From: Nocardioides dongkuii | GTDB taxonomy: Bacteria; Actinomycetota; Actinomycetes; Propionibacteriales; Nocardioidaceae | Reading direction: 5' to 3' | NCBI RefSeq assembly: GCF_014127485.1 | Contig: NZ_CP059903.1 | Span: forward strand, 2,294,001-2,358,000 | Length of the DNA stretch: 64,000 nt | Made by a program: the position numbers and the translations under genes | Notes under the pieces: generated by a model | What the model saw: only the letters and a program-made list of their open reading frames with translations | Told to the model about the DNA's origin: nothing | Database searches by the model: none | Part shown: positions 56,520 through 64,000 of the stretch, in pieces | Layout: each line of letters opens with the position of its first letter | Position numbering within the stretch: position 1 is the first letter of the stretch

Positions 56520-57187
56520 GCTACACCGGAGAGGTGGTGCCGGGCGGCGAGCCCGACACCCGCGAGCTGACCGGCCTGACGATCACGAAGGTGGCCGTCG
56601 ACGAGCAGATGTCGAACAACTGCTACCTGCTGCGGTGCACGACCACCGGCGAGCAGGTGCTGGTCGACGCGGCGGCCGAGCCCGAGGTGCTGCTGCCGCT
56701 GATCGGCTCGGACGGCCTGACCACCGTGGTCACCACGCACCAGCACTGGGACCACCACCGGGCCCTGGCCGACGTGGTGAAGGCGACCGGCGCCGACGTG
56801 GTCGCCGGCGAGCCGGACGCCGACGCGATCACCTCGCAGACCGGCGTCCCCGTCACCCGGCGGGTGCGGCACGGCGACCGGGTGGCGGTCGGGGACGCCA
56901 GCCTCGAGGTCCTGGCGGTCGCGGGCCACACGCCCGGCTCGATCGTGCTCCTGTACGACGACCCGCACGGTCACCCGCACCTGTTCACCGGCGACTCGCT
57001 CTTCCCGGGCGGGGTCGGCAACACGTTCGGTGACGAGGCCGCCTTCGCCCAGCTCATCGACGAGGTCGAGACCCGGCTCTTCCAGCGGCTCCCCGACGCC
57101 ACGTGGTTCTACCCCGGCCACGGCAACGACTCGACGATCGGCGCGGAGCGCCCGTCGCTCGCGGAGTGGCGCACCCGCGGCTGGTGA
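56513..57187 (+). CDS. MBL-fold metallo-hydrolase (glyoxalase II-like)
   Basis: A 224-residue binuclear metallo-beta-lactamase-fold hydrolase. THQHWDHH (HxHxDH), [15 protein letters not shown] and PGHG supply all ligands. Such enzymes cleave thioesters such as S-acyl-mycothiols. The ATG at 56513 overlaps the mycothiol-enzyme gene by seven bases; GTG at 56516 is the alternative. A metallo-hydrolase next to uvrA is also known in mycobacteria. Together the pair could detoxify an electrophile: isomerise or conjugate, then hydrolyse. Confidence 0.88.
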   Translation: MVSYTGEVVPGGEPDTRELTGLTITKVAVDEQMSNNCYLLRCTTTGEQVLVDAAAEPEVLLPLIGSDGLTTVVTTHQHWDHHRALADVVKATGADVVAGEPDADAITSQTGVPVTRRVRHGDRVAVGDASLEVLAVAGHTPGSIVLLYDDPHGHPHLFTGDSLFPGGVGNTFGDEAAFAQLIDEVETRLFQRLPDATWFYPGHGNDSTIGAERPSLAEWRTRGW

Positions 57188-57190
57188 CCC

Positions 57191-58294
57191 TCAGCTGTAG
57201 GTGACCTTGACCGTGTCGGTGACCGGCACGGCCTGGCAGCCCAGGCGGATGCCGTCCGCGAGGTCGTCGTCGTCCAGGACGTCGTTGTGGAGCATCTTGA
57301 CCTCGCCCTCCAGGAGCCGGATGGCGCACGCCGAGCACTCCCCCTCGCGGCAGGAGTACGGCGCCTTCACGCCCTTGGCCTCCAGGTGGTCGAGGAGCTT
57401 GGTGCCCGGGGCCCAGTCGTCGAAGACGTGCTGCTCGCCGTCGAGCTCGACCTCGAGGTGGACCGGTCCCTGCGGCTGCGGCTCGTCGCCGTCGACCACC
57501 TCGGTGACCTCGTCGGGGTCGGTCTGCGCCACCTCGATCTCGTGCTCGGCGACCTCCACGTCGTGCAGGTCGCCGAAGGGGTTGCCCCCGAGGGAGATGA
57601 ACTTCTCCTGGTGCCGGCGCTCCCGGGGGAAGCCGAGCTCCTTGAGCACGGACACGGTCATCTTCATGAACGGCGCCGGCCCGCACACGAACGCGTCGTA
57701 CGACTGGTAGGCGGAGGCGAACGCCTTCATCTGCTCGGCGCTCGGGAGTCCCTGCACCGACTCCAGCCAGTGCACGACCATCAGCCGGTCGGGGTGCTCG
57801 GCGGCCAGCCGGGTCAGCTCCTCGGCGAAGATGACCGACCGCTCGTCCCGGTTGGCGTAGAACAGCACGATCCGGCCGGTGCCCTGCTGCAGGGCGGTCC
57901 GGGTGATCGAGATGACCGGCGTGATGCCGGACCCACCGGCGAACAGCAGCAGGTCCGCGCTGAGCGAGGCCGGGGTGAAGATGCCGCTCGGCGGCAGCAC
58001 CCGGAGGGTGTCGCCCTCGCGCACGTGGTCGCAGATCCAGTTGGAGGCGTAGCCGTCGGCGGTGCGCTTGACCGTGATCGTCAGCGGCCCGCCGCCCACC
58101 GGGCTGCTGGACAGCGAGTAGCAGCGCGCCGCCACGCCCGTCTGGTCGCTCGGCACGGCAACGGTCAGGAACTGCCCGGGCCGGTAGCCGAAGTGCTCGG
58201 CGTCGACCTCGGGCAGGGCCAGGGTGATGGAGTGCGCGTCGGCCGTCTCCTCGACGACGTCGACGACCTCCAGCTCGAAGGACTGGGTGTCCAT
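57191..58294 (-). CDS. kshB: KshB, reductase of 3-ketosteroid 9-alpha-hydroxylase
   Basis: A 367-residue flavin/Fe-S reductase. The N-terminal FAD domain (RCYSLSSSP), the NAD domain (GGSGITPV, VCGPAPFM) and a C-terminal plant-type ferredoxin domain (YSCREGECSAC and a later Cys) are in order. It passes electrons from NADH to the KshA oxygenase for 9-alpha-hydroxylation of the steroid ring. An acidic linker of ~45 residues before the ferredoxin part is longer than usual. The gene lies downstream of kshA, with a small Cys protein gene between them. Other class IA-type reductases look alike, so the link rests on context. Confidence 0.88.
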   Translation of the reverse strand: MDTQSFELEVVDVVEETADAHSITLALPEVDAEHFGYRPGQFLTVAVPSDQTGVAARCYSLSSSPVGGGPLTITVKRTADGYASNWICDHVREGDTLRVLPPSGIFTPASLSADLLLFAGGSGITPVISITRTALQQGTGRIVLFYANRDERSVIFAEELTRLAAEHPDRLMVVHWLESVQGLPSAEQMKAFASAYQSYDAFVCGPAPFMKMTVSVLKELGFPRERRHQEKFISLGGNPFGDLHDVEVAEHEIEVAQTDPDEVTEVVDGDEPQPQGPVHLEVELDGEQHVFDDWAPGTKLLDHLEAKGVKAPYSCREGECSACAIRLLEGEVKMLHNDVLDDDDLADGIRLGCQAVPVTDTVKVTYS

Positions 58295-58299
58295 GGGGG

Positions 58300-58593
58300 T
58301 CAGTAACCGTCCTCGGCGCCGATGGGGATCTGCCCGTCGCGTGCGGCGGCCTCGATGCTCGCCAGCATGCGGGGGCAGGCGGGGTACAGGTCGCGTCCGC
58401 CGGTGCGGCGACCGAGGTCGGGGCAGTGCGCCCGCGCCTCGCCGTTCCATTGGACCGACGTGTGGTGCTCGCTGTTCTTCTTCACGCCGACCGTGGCCAG
58501 GCAGTCCAGGCACGCGACGTCGGTGAGCCGGGCGCGCGTGTAGAGCCGCTGGTCCTCGAGGGTGTCGGGACTGCTCGGGACGAACGACGCCAT
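58300..58593 (-). CDS. 97-residue Cys protein between kshA and kshB
   Basis: A small soluble protein with Cys28-x-x-Cys31 (ACLDC), Cys57 and Cys73, which could bind zinc or an Fe-S cluster. No family is recognised. The start ATG at 58593 is one base after the kshA stop, and its own stop lies five bases before the kshB start, so it is made with the hydroxylase. It could be an assembly or stability factor for the KshAB pair. Confidence 0.72.
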   Translation of the reverse strand: MASFVPSSPDTLEDQRLYTRARLTDVACLDCLATVGVKKNSEHHTSVQWNGEARAHCPDLGRRTGGRDLYPACPRMLASIEAAARDGQIPIGAEDGY

Positions 58594-58594
58594 C

Positions 58595-59761
58595 TCAGGT
58601 GCCGGTCATGATCTGGGGGCTCTCGGCGTCCTCGCTCGGCGCGGCGTCGGCCTCGGCCTTCTTGCGGAGGTTCTCGGCGACCTCCTCCTGCCAGAACTCG
58701 TTGGCCTTGGTCGTGTCGACCTCGAACTCGAACCGGTCGGTCATCTCCGGGGCGATGTCGGCGGCGTCGACGTAGAACTGCTCGTACCACCGGCGCAGCT
58801 GGTAGACGGGCCCGTCCTCCTCGCACAGCAGGGGGTTCTGGACCGGGACCTTGTTCTTCCAGATGTGCACGTCCTGCAGGAAGCCGCTGCCGAACATCTC
58901 GGCGTACTTCTTGGCGATGAAGTTGGCCGTCTTGTCGTCCATGCCCTCGGGCTTCTTCACCACGATGCCGTACTGCAGCAGGAAGGAGTCCGGCCCGGTC
59001 GGGACGTGGCAGTTGAAGAGCACGACCTCGGTGTTGAAGCCCTTGTACTCGGTGTCGAGCCAGTTGATCATGTACGACGGCCCGTAGTAGGTCGCCTCGG
59101 ACTTCAGGAACATCTCGGCGTCGCCGTACCCACCGGCCTTGTCGGGGCGGCCCTTGGACTCCATGAACTGGGTCGCGACGTGGCCCTCGAAGACGTTGCG
59201 GAAGCTCGTCGGGAAGGCGAAGTGCACGTAGTAGAAGTGCGCCATGTCGACGACGTTGTCGATCAGCTCGCGGCAGTGCGAGCCCTCGATGTGCTCGGAG
59301 ACCCACTCCCAGTCGGTGTACTCGCCCGCGGCGAATCCGGGCAGCTCCGGCGGCAGCACGTCGTGGTCGGGCGCGGACCCCTCGACGTCGTGCCAGACCA
59401 GCACCTGCTGGTTGCGGATCGCCACGGGGTAGCGCTGGGTGCGCGCGCGCAGCGGGACCCGCCGGGCGTAGGGGATCTGCTTGCACTTGCCGTCGCCGCC
59501 CCAGCGCCAGTCGTGGAACGGGCAGGCGATCTCGTCGCCCTTGACCTCGCCCTGGGTCAGGTCGCCGCCCATGTGGCGGCAGTAGCCGTCCAGGACGTTG
59601 ATGTCGCCCTGGGAGTCCGCCCAGACCACGAGCTTGGTGCCGAACGCCTCGATCCCGTGGGGCTTGCCGTCGCGGAAGGACTCCGCCAGGCCCAGGCAGT
59701 GCCAGCCCCGTGCGTAGCGGGCGGGCGCGGTGCCCTGGTCGAGGAACCTGGTGTCGCTCAT
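58595..59761 (-). CDS. kshA: KshA, oxygenase of 3-ketosteroid 9-alpha-hydroxylase
   Basis: A 388-residue Rieske oxygenase that opens ring B of androstadienedione-type steroids by 9-alpha-hydroxylation. Rieske ligands are Cys61-His63 and Cys80-His83; the mononuclear iron site has DNVVDMAHFYYVH with His175 and His180, and Asp297 is the likely third ligand. These fall six to seven residues before the mycobacterial positions as I recall them. The ATG at 59761 follows AGGAGG at five bases. Divergent from the FadE26-like gene across a KstR-like operator. Confidence 0.92.
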   Translation of the reverse strand: MSDTRFLDQGTAPARYARGWHCLGLAESFRDGKPHGIEAFGTKLVVWADSQGDINVLDGYCRHMGGDLTQGEVKGDEIACPFHDWRWGGDGKCKQIPYARRVPLRARTQRYPVAIRNQQVLVWHDVEGSAPDHDVLPPELPGFAAGEYTDWEWVSEHIEGSHCRELIDNVVDMAHFYYVHFAFPTSFRNVFEGHVATQFMESKGRPDKAGGYGDAEMFLKSEATYYGPSYMINWLDTEYKGFNTEVVLFNCHVPTGPDSFLLQYGIVVKKPEGMDDKTANFIAKKYAEMFGSGFLQDVHIWKNKVPVQNPLLCEEDGPVYQLRRWYEQFYVDAADIAPEMTDRFEFEVDTTKANEFWQEEVAENLRKKAEADAAPSEDAESPQIMTGT

Positions 59762-59815
59762 GCGTGCCTCCTGTGGGTCGGCCCGGACGGGTCGCTGGTA
59801 CCGGTGGACCAAAAC

Positions 59816-59831
59816 GAGAACAGGTTATAGT
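59816..59831. promoter_or_regulatory. KstR-like operator overlapping the fadE promoter
   Basis: GAGAACAGGTTATA has the AAC-N2-GTT core of the KstR consensus TnnAACnnGTTnnA, with one mismatch at the first base. It overlaps a TATAGT -10 (59826-59831) that faces the FadE26-like gene. KstR is a TetR-family repressor of steroid genes, released by steroid-CoA. The site sits midway between the divergent kshA and fadE26 starts. Confidence 0.7.
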
Positions 59832-59885
59832 TTTTGCGACGGCGGTGCCAGCGCGCGTCCCATCATCCACTCCCGAGGGGGACCC

Positions 59886-61073
59886 ATGCACCTCGCTCTC
59901 GACCCCGAGCACCTCGCCCTGCGGGAGGAGCTCCACGAGTACTTCGCCGCCCTGGTCACCCCGGAGGTGCGGGCCGGCCTGGCCTCCGCGACCGGCGAGT
60001 TCGGCGAGGCCGGCGTCTACAAGGACGTCATCCGCAGGCTGGGCACCGACGGCTGGCTCGGCATCGGCTGGCCGGAGGAGTACGGCGGCCAGGCGCGCTC
60101 GATGGTCGAGCAGCTGATCTTCACCGACGTCGCGGCCGACCACGGCGTGCCGATCCCCTACCTGACGCTGAACACGGTCGGGCCGACGATCATGCGGTAC
60201 GGCACCGACGAGCAGAAGGAGTACTTCCTCCCCCGCATCCTCGCCGGCGACCTGCACTTCTCGATCGGCTACTCCGAGCCCGGCTCCGGCACCGACCTGG
60301 CCTCGCTGCGCACCCGCGCCGTCCGCGAGGGCGACGAGTGGGTCATCAACGGCCAGAAGATGTGGACCTCGCTGATCCAGTACGCCGACTGGATCTGGCT
60401 GGCGTGCCGCACCGACGCCGACCTGCCGCGACACAAGGGTCTCTCGATGATCCTGGTGCCGGCCGACGCGCCCGGGTTCTCCTACACCCCGGTGCACACG
60501 GTGTCCGGCGTCGGCACCAGCGCGACGTACTACGAGGACGTGCGGGTGCCCGCGACCAACCTGGTCGGCGAGCTCAACGGCGGCTGGTCGCTGATGACCA
60601 ACCAGCTCAACCACGAGCGGGTCGCGCTGACCTCCTCGGCCCCGCTGACCCAGTCTCTGCGGCTGGTGCGCGCCTGGGCCCAGGAGACCAAGAACCCCGA
60701 CGGCCAGCGGGTGATCGACTCCGAGTGGGTGCAGATCGCGCTCGGCCGCGCGCACGCCCGGGTCGAGATGCTCACCCAGCTCAACTGGAAGCTCGCCTCC
60801 GACGCCGACCACGGGGTCGACCTGTCCCCCGCCGAGGCGTCGGCGACCAAGATCTACGGCTCCGAGCTGGCGACCGAGGTCTACCGCTCGCTGATGGAGG
60901 TCGTCGGCCCGCTCGCCGGCCTCCGCGGCACCGAGGAGGACGCCGTCCTGGCGGGGCGGATCGAGCGGATGTACCGCAGCTCGCTGGTGATGACCTTCGG
61001 CGGCGGCACCAACGAGATCCAGCGCGACATCATCGGCTACGTGGGCCTCGGCCTGCCCGCGGCGAAGCGGTGA
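59886..61073 (+). CDS. fadE26: FadE26/ChsE4-like acyl-CoA dehydrogenase subunit
   Basis: A 395-residue acyl-CoA dehydrogenase, highly similar along its length to mycobacterial FadE26 as I remember it (GWLGIGWPEEYGGQ, SIGYSEPGSGTDLASLRT, GQKMWTSLIQYAD, FGGGTNEIQRDIIG). Glu244 in NQLNHERVA aligns with the catalytic base of the isovaleryl-type enzymes. With FadE27 it forms an alpha2beta2 dehydrogenase for C8 steroid side-chain CoA thioesters. ATG at 59886 has GAGGGG before it. Confidence 0.88.
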   Translation: MHLALDPEHLALREELHEYFAALVTPEVRAGLASATGEFGEAGVYKDVIRRLGTDGWLGIGWPEEYGGQARSMVEQLIFTDVAADHGVPIPYLTLNTVGPTIMRYGTDEQKEYFLPRILAGDLHFSIGYSEPGSGTDLASLRTRAVREGDEWVINGQKMWTSLIQYADWIWLACRTDADLPRHKGLSMILVPADAPGFSYTPVHTVSGVGTSATYYEDVRVPATNLVGELNGGWSLMTNQLNHERVALTSSAPLTQSLRLVRAWAQETKNPDGQRVIDSEWVQIALGRAHARVEMLTQLNWKLASDADHGVDLSPAEASATKIYGSELATEVYRSLMEVVGPLAGLRGTEEDAVLAGRIERMYRSSLVMTFGGGTNEIQRDIIGYVGLGLPAAKR

Positions 61074-61136
61074 TCGAGCAGGGAGGCGCCCCGGCGCCGA
61101 CCGATGTCGAGATCCGATGAGACGAGAGGCAGCCTG

Positions 61137-62249
61137 ATGGACTTCACCTTCACCCCCGAGCAGGACGAGGCCGCCGCGCTGGCGGCCCGGATCCTCACCG
61201 ACCGGGCCACCCCCGCGCGGATGCGCGCCGTCGAGCTGGCGGGCGACCGCTTCGACCGCGAGCTGTGGGCCGAGCTGGGCGGCGCCGGGCTGCTCGGGCT
61301 CGCGCTGCCCGAGGCGTACGACGGCGCCGGGCTCGGCGTCGTCGAGCTGTGCCGCGTGCTCGTCGAGGTCGGTCGCACCGTCGCGCCCGTCCCCCTCGCC
61401 GTCCACGGCCCGGCCGCCCGGGTGCTGGCCGAGCTCGGCACCGACGAGCAGCGGCAGCGCTGGCTGCCCGGTGCCGCGAGCGGCGAGCTGGTGCTGACCG
61501 CCGCGGTCGCCGAGGAGCGGGCGTTCGCGCCGGCGCGGCCCACGACCACGGCCGCGGACGACGGCGCCGACCACCGGCTCAGCGGCAGCAAGGCGGTGGT
61601 GCCCGCCGGGCCGTACGCCGACCTGTTCCTGGTCCCGGCCCAGACCCCCACCGGGGTCGGCGTCTTCCTGGTCGCGCCCGACGACACCGGCGTGACGGTG
61701 ACCTCCCAGCAGTTCTCCGACGGCGACACCGTCGCGCGGCTCGACCTCGACGGCGTGCTCCTCGGCGCCGACCGGCTGCTCGGGCCGGCCGACGGCACCG
61801 CGGCCCACCGGCTGCGGAACCTGCTGCTGCTCGCCGCCTCGGCCGAGCAGCTCGGCGTGACCGAGGGGGCGCTGCACCTGACCGCGGCGTACGCGAAGAC
61901 GCGCGAGCAGTTCGGCCGCCCGATCGGCACCTTCCAGGCGGTCAGCCAGCGGCTGGCGGACGGCTACATCGACACCCTCGGCCAGCGGCTGATGCTCTGG
62001 CAGGCCGCGTGGCTGCTCGACGAGGAGCAGCCGGCGGACACCGAGGTCGCGATGGCGAAGCTGTGGGCGGCCGACAGCGGCCACCGCGTCGCGCACACCA
62101 CCGTGCACGTGCACGGCGGCGTCGGCATCGACCTCGACGGGCCCGCGCACCGCTACTTCACCGCGGCGAAGCGCTTCGAGTTCCTGCACGGCGGCGCCAC
62201 CGAGCAGGCGCTGCACATCGGCCGCACCCTGGCCGCCGAGCCGGCGTGA
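61137..62249 (+). CDS. fadE27: FadE27/ChsE5-like acyl-CoA dehydrogenase subunit
   Basis: A 370-residue acyl-CoA dehydrogenase fold protein. It keeps the FAD-binding REQFGRPIGTFQAVSQRLAD segment, but the position of the catalytic Glu is not conserved (AASAEQLG), as expected for the partner subunit in the ChsE4-ChsE5 heterotetramer. It must pair with the product of the gene 63 bases upstream. The ATG at 61137 follows GAGAGG. Confidence 0.86.
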   Translation: MDFTFTPEQDEAAALAARILTDRATPARMRAVELAGDRFDRELWAELGGAGLLGLALPEAYDGAGLGVVELCRVLVEVGRTVAPVPLAVHGPAARVLAELGTDEQRQRWLPGAASGELVLTAAVAEERAFAPARPTTTAADDGADHRLSGSKAVVPAGPYADLFLVPAQTPTGVGVFLVAPDDTGVTVTSQQFSDGDTVARLDLDGVLLGADRLLGPADGTAAHRLRNLLLLAASAEQLGVTEGALHLTAAYAKTREQFGRPIGTFQAVSQRLADGYIDTLGQRLMLWQAAWLLDEEQPADTEVAMAKLWAADSGHRVAHTTVHVHGGVGIDLDGPAHRYFTAAKRFEFLHGGATEQALHIGRTLAAEPA

Positions 62250-62253
62250 GCGG

Positions 62254-63831
62254 ATGACGCCCACCGTGCGGGACCAGCTGCTGGCGCGCGCGGAGGACCC
62301 GACGCCGGGCCTCCTGGCGGGCGGTCCGGGCGCCGAGCGGGTCTGGTCGTGGGCCGAGGTCGTGCAGGAGTCCGCGGTGCGCTCGGCGGTGCTCGCCGAC
62401 CTGCTGCCGGCCGGACAGCCGCCCCACGTGGGCCTGCTGCTCGACAACGTGCCCGAGTTCCTGCTGGTCCTCGGCGGCGCCGCGCTGGCCGGTCAGGTGG
62501 TCGTCGGGCTGAACACCACCCGCCGCGGCGCCGCGCTGGTGGCCGACGTACGCCGGTCGGACACCCAGGTCGTGCTCGTCGACGAGGCGCACGCCGGGCT
62601 CCTCGAGGACGTCGACCTCGGGGTGCCGGTGGTCCGCCTGGACTCCCCCGCCTGGGCGGCGGCGCTCGCGGAGCGCGCCGGTGCCGGGGTGCCCGACGTC
62701 GCCGTCGCGCCCGACGACCTGCTGATGCTGATCTTCACCTCGGGCACCTCCGGGGAGCCGAAGGCGGTCAACGTCACCCACGCGAAGGTGGCCGGCCCGG
62801 GGGCGCTGCTCGGGGGCCGGTTCGAGCTCGGGACCGACGACGTCGCCTACCTCGCGATGCCGATGTTCCACTCCAACGCGGTGATGGCGGGGTGGGCGCC
62901 GGCCCTGGCGACCGGCGCGGCGGTCGCGCTCGCGCCGCGGTTCAGCGCCTCGGGCTTCCTCCCCGACGTGCGGCGGTACGGCGCGACGTACGCCAACTAC
63001 GTCGGCAAGCCGCTGACCTACGTGCTGGCCACGCCCGAGCAGCCCGACGACGCCGACAACCCGCTCCGGCTGGTGTTCGGCAACGAGGCCAACGAGCGCG
63101 ACATCGACGCCTTCGCCCGGCGCTTCGGGTGCACGGTGGTCGACTCCTACTCCTCGACCGAGAACGCCGTCATCGTGCAGCGGGTGCCCGGGATGCCCCC
63201 GGGCAGCCTGGGGCGGCCGCTGCCGGGCATGGCCGTGCTCGACCCCGTGACCGAGCAGGAGACGCCGGACGCGGTCTTCGGCCCCGACGGCGGCCTCCTG
63301 AACGCCGACGAGGCGACCGGGGAACTGGTGAACACCACCGGCGGCGGCGCCTTCGCCGGCTACTACCGCGACCCGGAGGCCGAGGCCGAGCGGATGCGCA
63401 GCGGCATGTACTGGTCGGGCGACCTCGCCTACCGCGACGCCGACGGGTTCGTCTACTTCGCCGGCCGGACCGGCGACTGGCTGCGCGTCGACGGCGAGAA
63501 CCTCGGGGCGGCCACGGTCGAGCGGGTGCTGCTGCGGCACCCCGCGGTGGAGGAGGCGGCGGTGTACGCCGTGCCGGACGAGTCCGTGGGCGACCAGGTC
63601 GCGGTCGCCCTGGTGCTGCGCGGGGAGCTGACCCCGGACGGGCTGGCGGAGTTCCTCGCCGCGCAGACCGACCTGTCGCCGAAGGCCTGGCCGCGGCTGG
63701 TCCGGGTGCTCGACACCCTCCCGCGCACCGCCACCAACAAGGTGCTCAAGCGCGAGCTCGCCGCCGAGGGCGGCGACCCGTCCGGAGGGACGGTCTGGCG
63801 GCGCCCGGCCCGGGACACGACGTACGCCTGA
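62254..63831 (+). CDS. fadD17: FadD17-like steroid side-chain CoA ligase
   Basis: A 525-residue AMP-forming acyl-CoA ligase. The P-loop TSGTSGEPKAV, the adenylate region and GDLAYRDADGFVYFAGRTGDW and the final Lys (NKVLKREL) are present. Whole-protein wording resembles mycobacterial FadD17 (for instance GATYANYVGKPLTYVLATPE). FadD17 activates short (C5) steroid side-chain acids. It starts at ATG 62254, four bases after the FadE27 stop, so the order FadE26-FadE27-FadD17 matches Rv3504-Rv3506. Confidence 0.9.
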   Translation: MTPTVRDQLLARAEDPTPGLLAGGPGAERVWSWAEVVQESAVRSAVLADLLPAGQPPHVGLLLDNVPEFLLVLGGAALAGQVVVGLNTTRRGAALVADVRRSDTQVVLVDEAHAGLLEDVDLGVPVVRLDSPAWAAALAERAGAGVPDVAVAPDDLLMLIFTSGTSGEPKAVNVTHAKVAGPGALLGGRFELGTDDVAYLAMPMFHSNAVMAGWAPALATGAAVALAPRFSASGFLPDVRRYGATYANYVGKPLTYVLATPEQPDDADNPLRLVFGNEANERDIDAFARRFGCTVVDSYSSTENAVIVQRVPGMPPGSLGRPLPGMAVLDPVTEQETPDAVFGPDGGLLNADEATGELVNTTGGGAFAGYYRDPEAEAERMRSGMYWSGDLAYRDADGFVYFAGRTGDWLRVDGENLGAATVERVLLRHPAVEEAAVYAVPDESVGDQVAVALVLRGELTPDGLAEFLAAQTDLSPKAWPRLVRVLDTLPRTATNKVLKRELAAEGGDPSGGTVWRRPARDTTYA

Positions 63832-63836
63832 ATCCC

Positions 63837-63878
63837 TTGACCTGCATGTGAGCCACGCCATAAGTTGACACGCGTCAA
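63837..63878 (+). promoter_or_regulatory. Promoter with overlapping palindromic operator
   Basis: TTGACC (63837-63842), an 18-base spacer and TAAGTT (63861-63866) form a plausible -35/-10 pair. A dyad TTGAC-ACGC-GTCAA (63865-63878) overlaps the -10 and the expected start, a classic repressor position. The core differs from KstR and from KstR2 consensus, so another TetR-like or MarR-like regulator is possible. The driven gene starts at 63903. Confidence 0.55.
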
Positions 63879-63902
63879 GTCGGACGAGATGAGGGTGGAC
63901 GC

Positions 63903-64000
63903 GTGGCTGAGAACGTGCAGGAGCTGCTCCGGGAGCGCGCCGAGGAGGACTCGGTGGCCGTGCTGACCGAGGACCGCCGCTGGACCTGGCGGGAGCACCT
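63903..64000 (+). CDS. N-terminus of a further acyl-CoA ligase (cut by window end)
   Basis: The GTG at 63903 begins a frame of 32 codons still open at the end of the window: MAENVQELLRERAEEDSVAV, then LTEDRRWTWREHL. That is the usual opening of AMP-forming CoA ligases (FadD-type), close in wording to the FadD17 N-terminus. It would be a second ligase of the steroid cluster, behind its own palindrome-bearing promoter. The catalytic part is outside the window. Confidence 0.75.
   Translation, partial: MAENVQELLRERAEEDSVAVLTEDRRWTWREH

Overview
The window is very GC-rich, uses GTG starts freely, and carries RbpA, WhiA, an acVLRF1 release factor, mycothiol-type enzymes and SufR-led SUF genes. This points to an actinobacterium, most likely of the Nocardioidaceae (Nocardioides-like). 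The order ABC-ctaA / ctaB-tkt-tal-pgi-zwf-opcA-pgl / secG-tpiA-pgk-gap-whiA-yvcK-rapZ-uvrC / uvrA is the conserved actinobacterial arrangement known from Streptomyces and, in part, Mycobacterium. Accessory genes are inserted into this backbone.

Layout. 1-4.7 kb: the broken edge of an IS481-type element, an ABC exporter, a crotonase-fold enzyme and an ABC-F protein. 4.8-9.7 kb: a zinc metallopeptidase, then a compact signalling group (receiver-only response regulator, 29-residue microprotein, cytochrome P450, GAF histidine kinase) and a kinase-fold protein. 9.8-10.9 kb: a metallophosphoesterase coupled to a ribosome-rescue factor. 11.1-17.6 kb: the complete SUF Fe-S assembly operon sufR-B-D-ferredoxin-C-S-U-T, read leftwards with mostly overlapping stops and starts. 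17.7-21.1 kb: two small membrane proteins, an ABC-2 transporter and heme A synthase. 21.1-31.3 kb: an eight-gene polysaccharide island with four glycosyltransferases, a GT-C-like membrane protein, a flippase fused to a glycoside hydrolase, a polysaccharide deacetylase and a tiny zinc protein. It separates ctaA from ctaB.

31.3-40.5 kb: ctaB (heme O synthase), divergent from an operon for the pentose phosphate pathway (tkt, tal, pgi, zwf, opcA, pgl). 40.6-41.6 kb: an AbiEi/DUF559-like gene bracketed by copies of one 21-22 bp repeat. 41.7-50.3 kb: rbpA, secG, lower glycolysis (tpiA, pgk, gap), and the whiA-yvcK-rapZ-uvrC block. 50.4-57.2 kb: a small membrane protein, a TTC38-like protein, a Tat-lipoprotein Rieske protein, uvrA behind a perfect SOS box, and a mycothiol-enzyme/metallo-hydrolase pair. 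57.2-64.0 kb: steroid catabolism. KshA and KshB, with a small Cys protein between them, are divergent from FadE26-, FadE27- and FadD17-like genes across a KstR-like operator; a second CoA ligase runs off the window end.

How the parts work together. SUF supplies clusters for the many Fe-S proteins here (Rieske proteins, KshA/KshB). ctaA/ctaB make heme A for cytochrome oxidase. The sugar-phosphate genes give NADPH and precursors. The steroid genes shorten the sterol side chain and hydroxylate the ring at C9. The parts I consider least described are the P450/histidine kinase/receiver/microprotein group, the flippase-hydrolase fusion with its island, and the repeat-bracketed DUF559 gene. Several starts look leaderless (a TAnnnT box 6-7 nt before the start codon).
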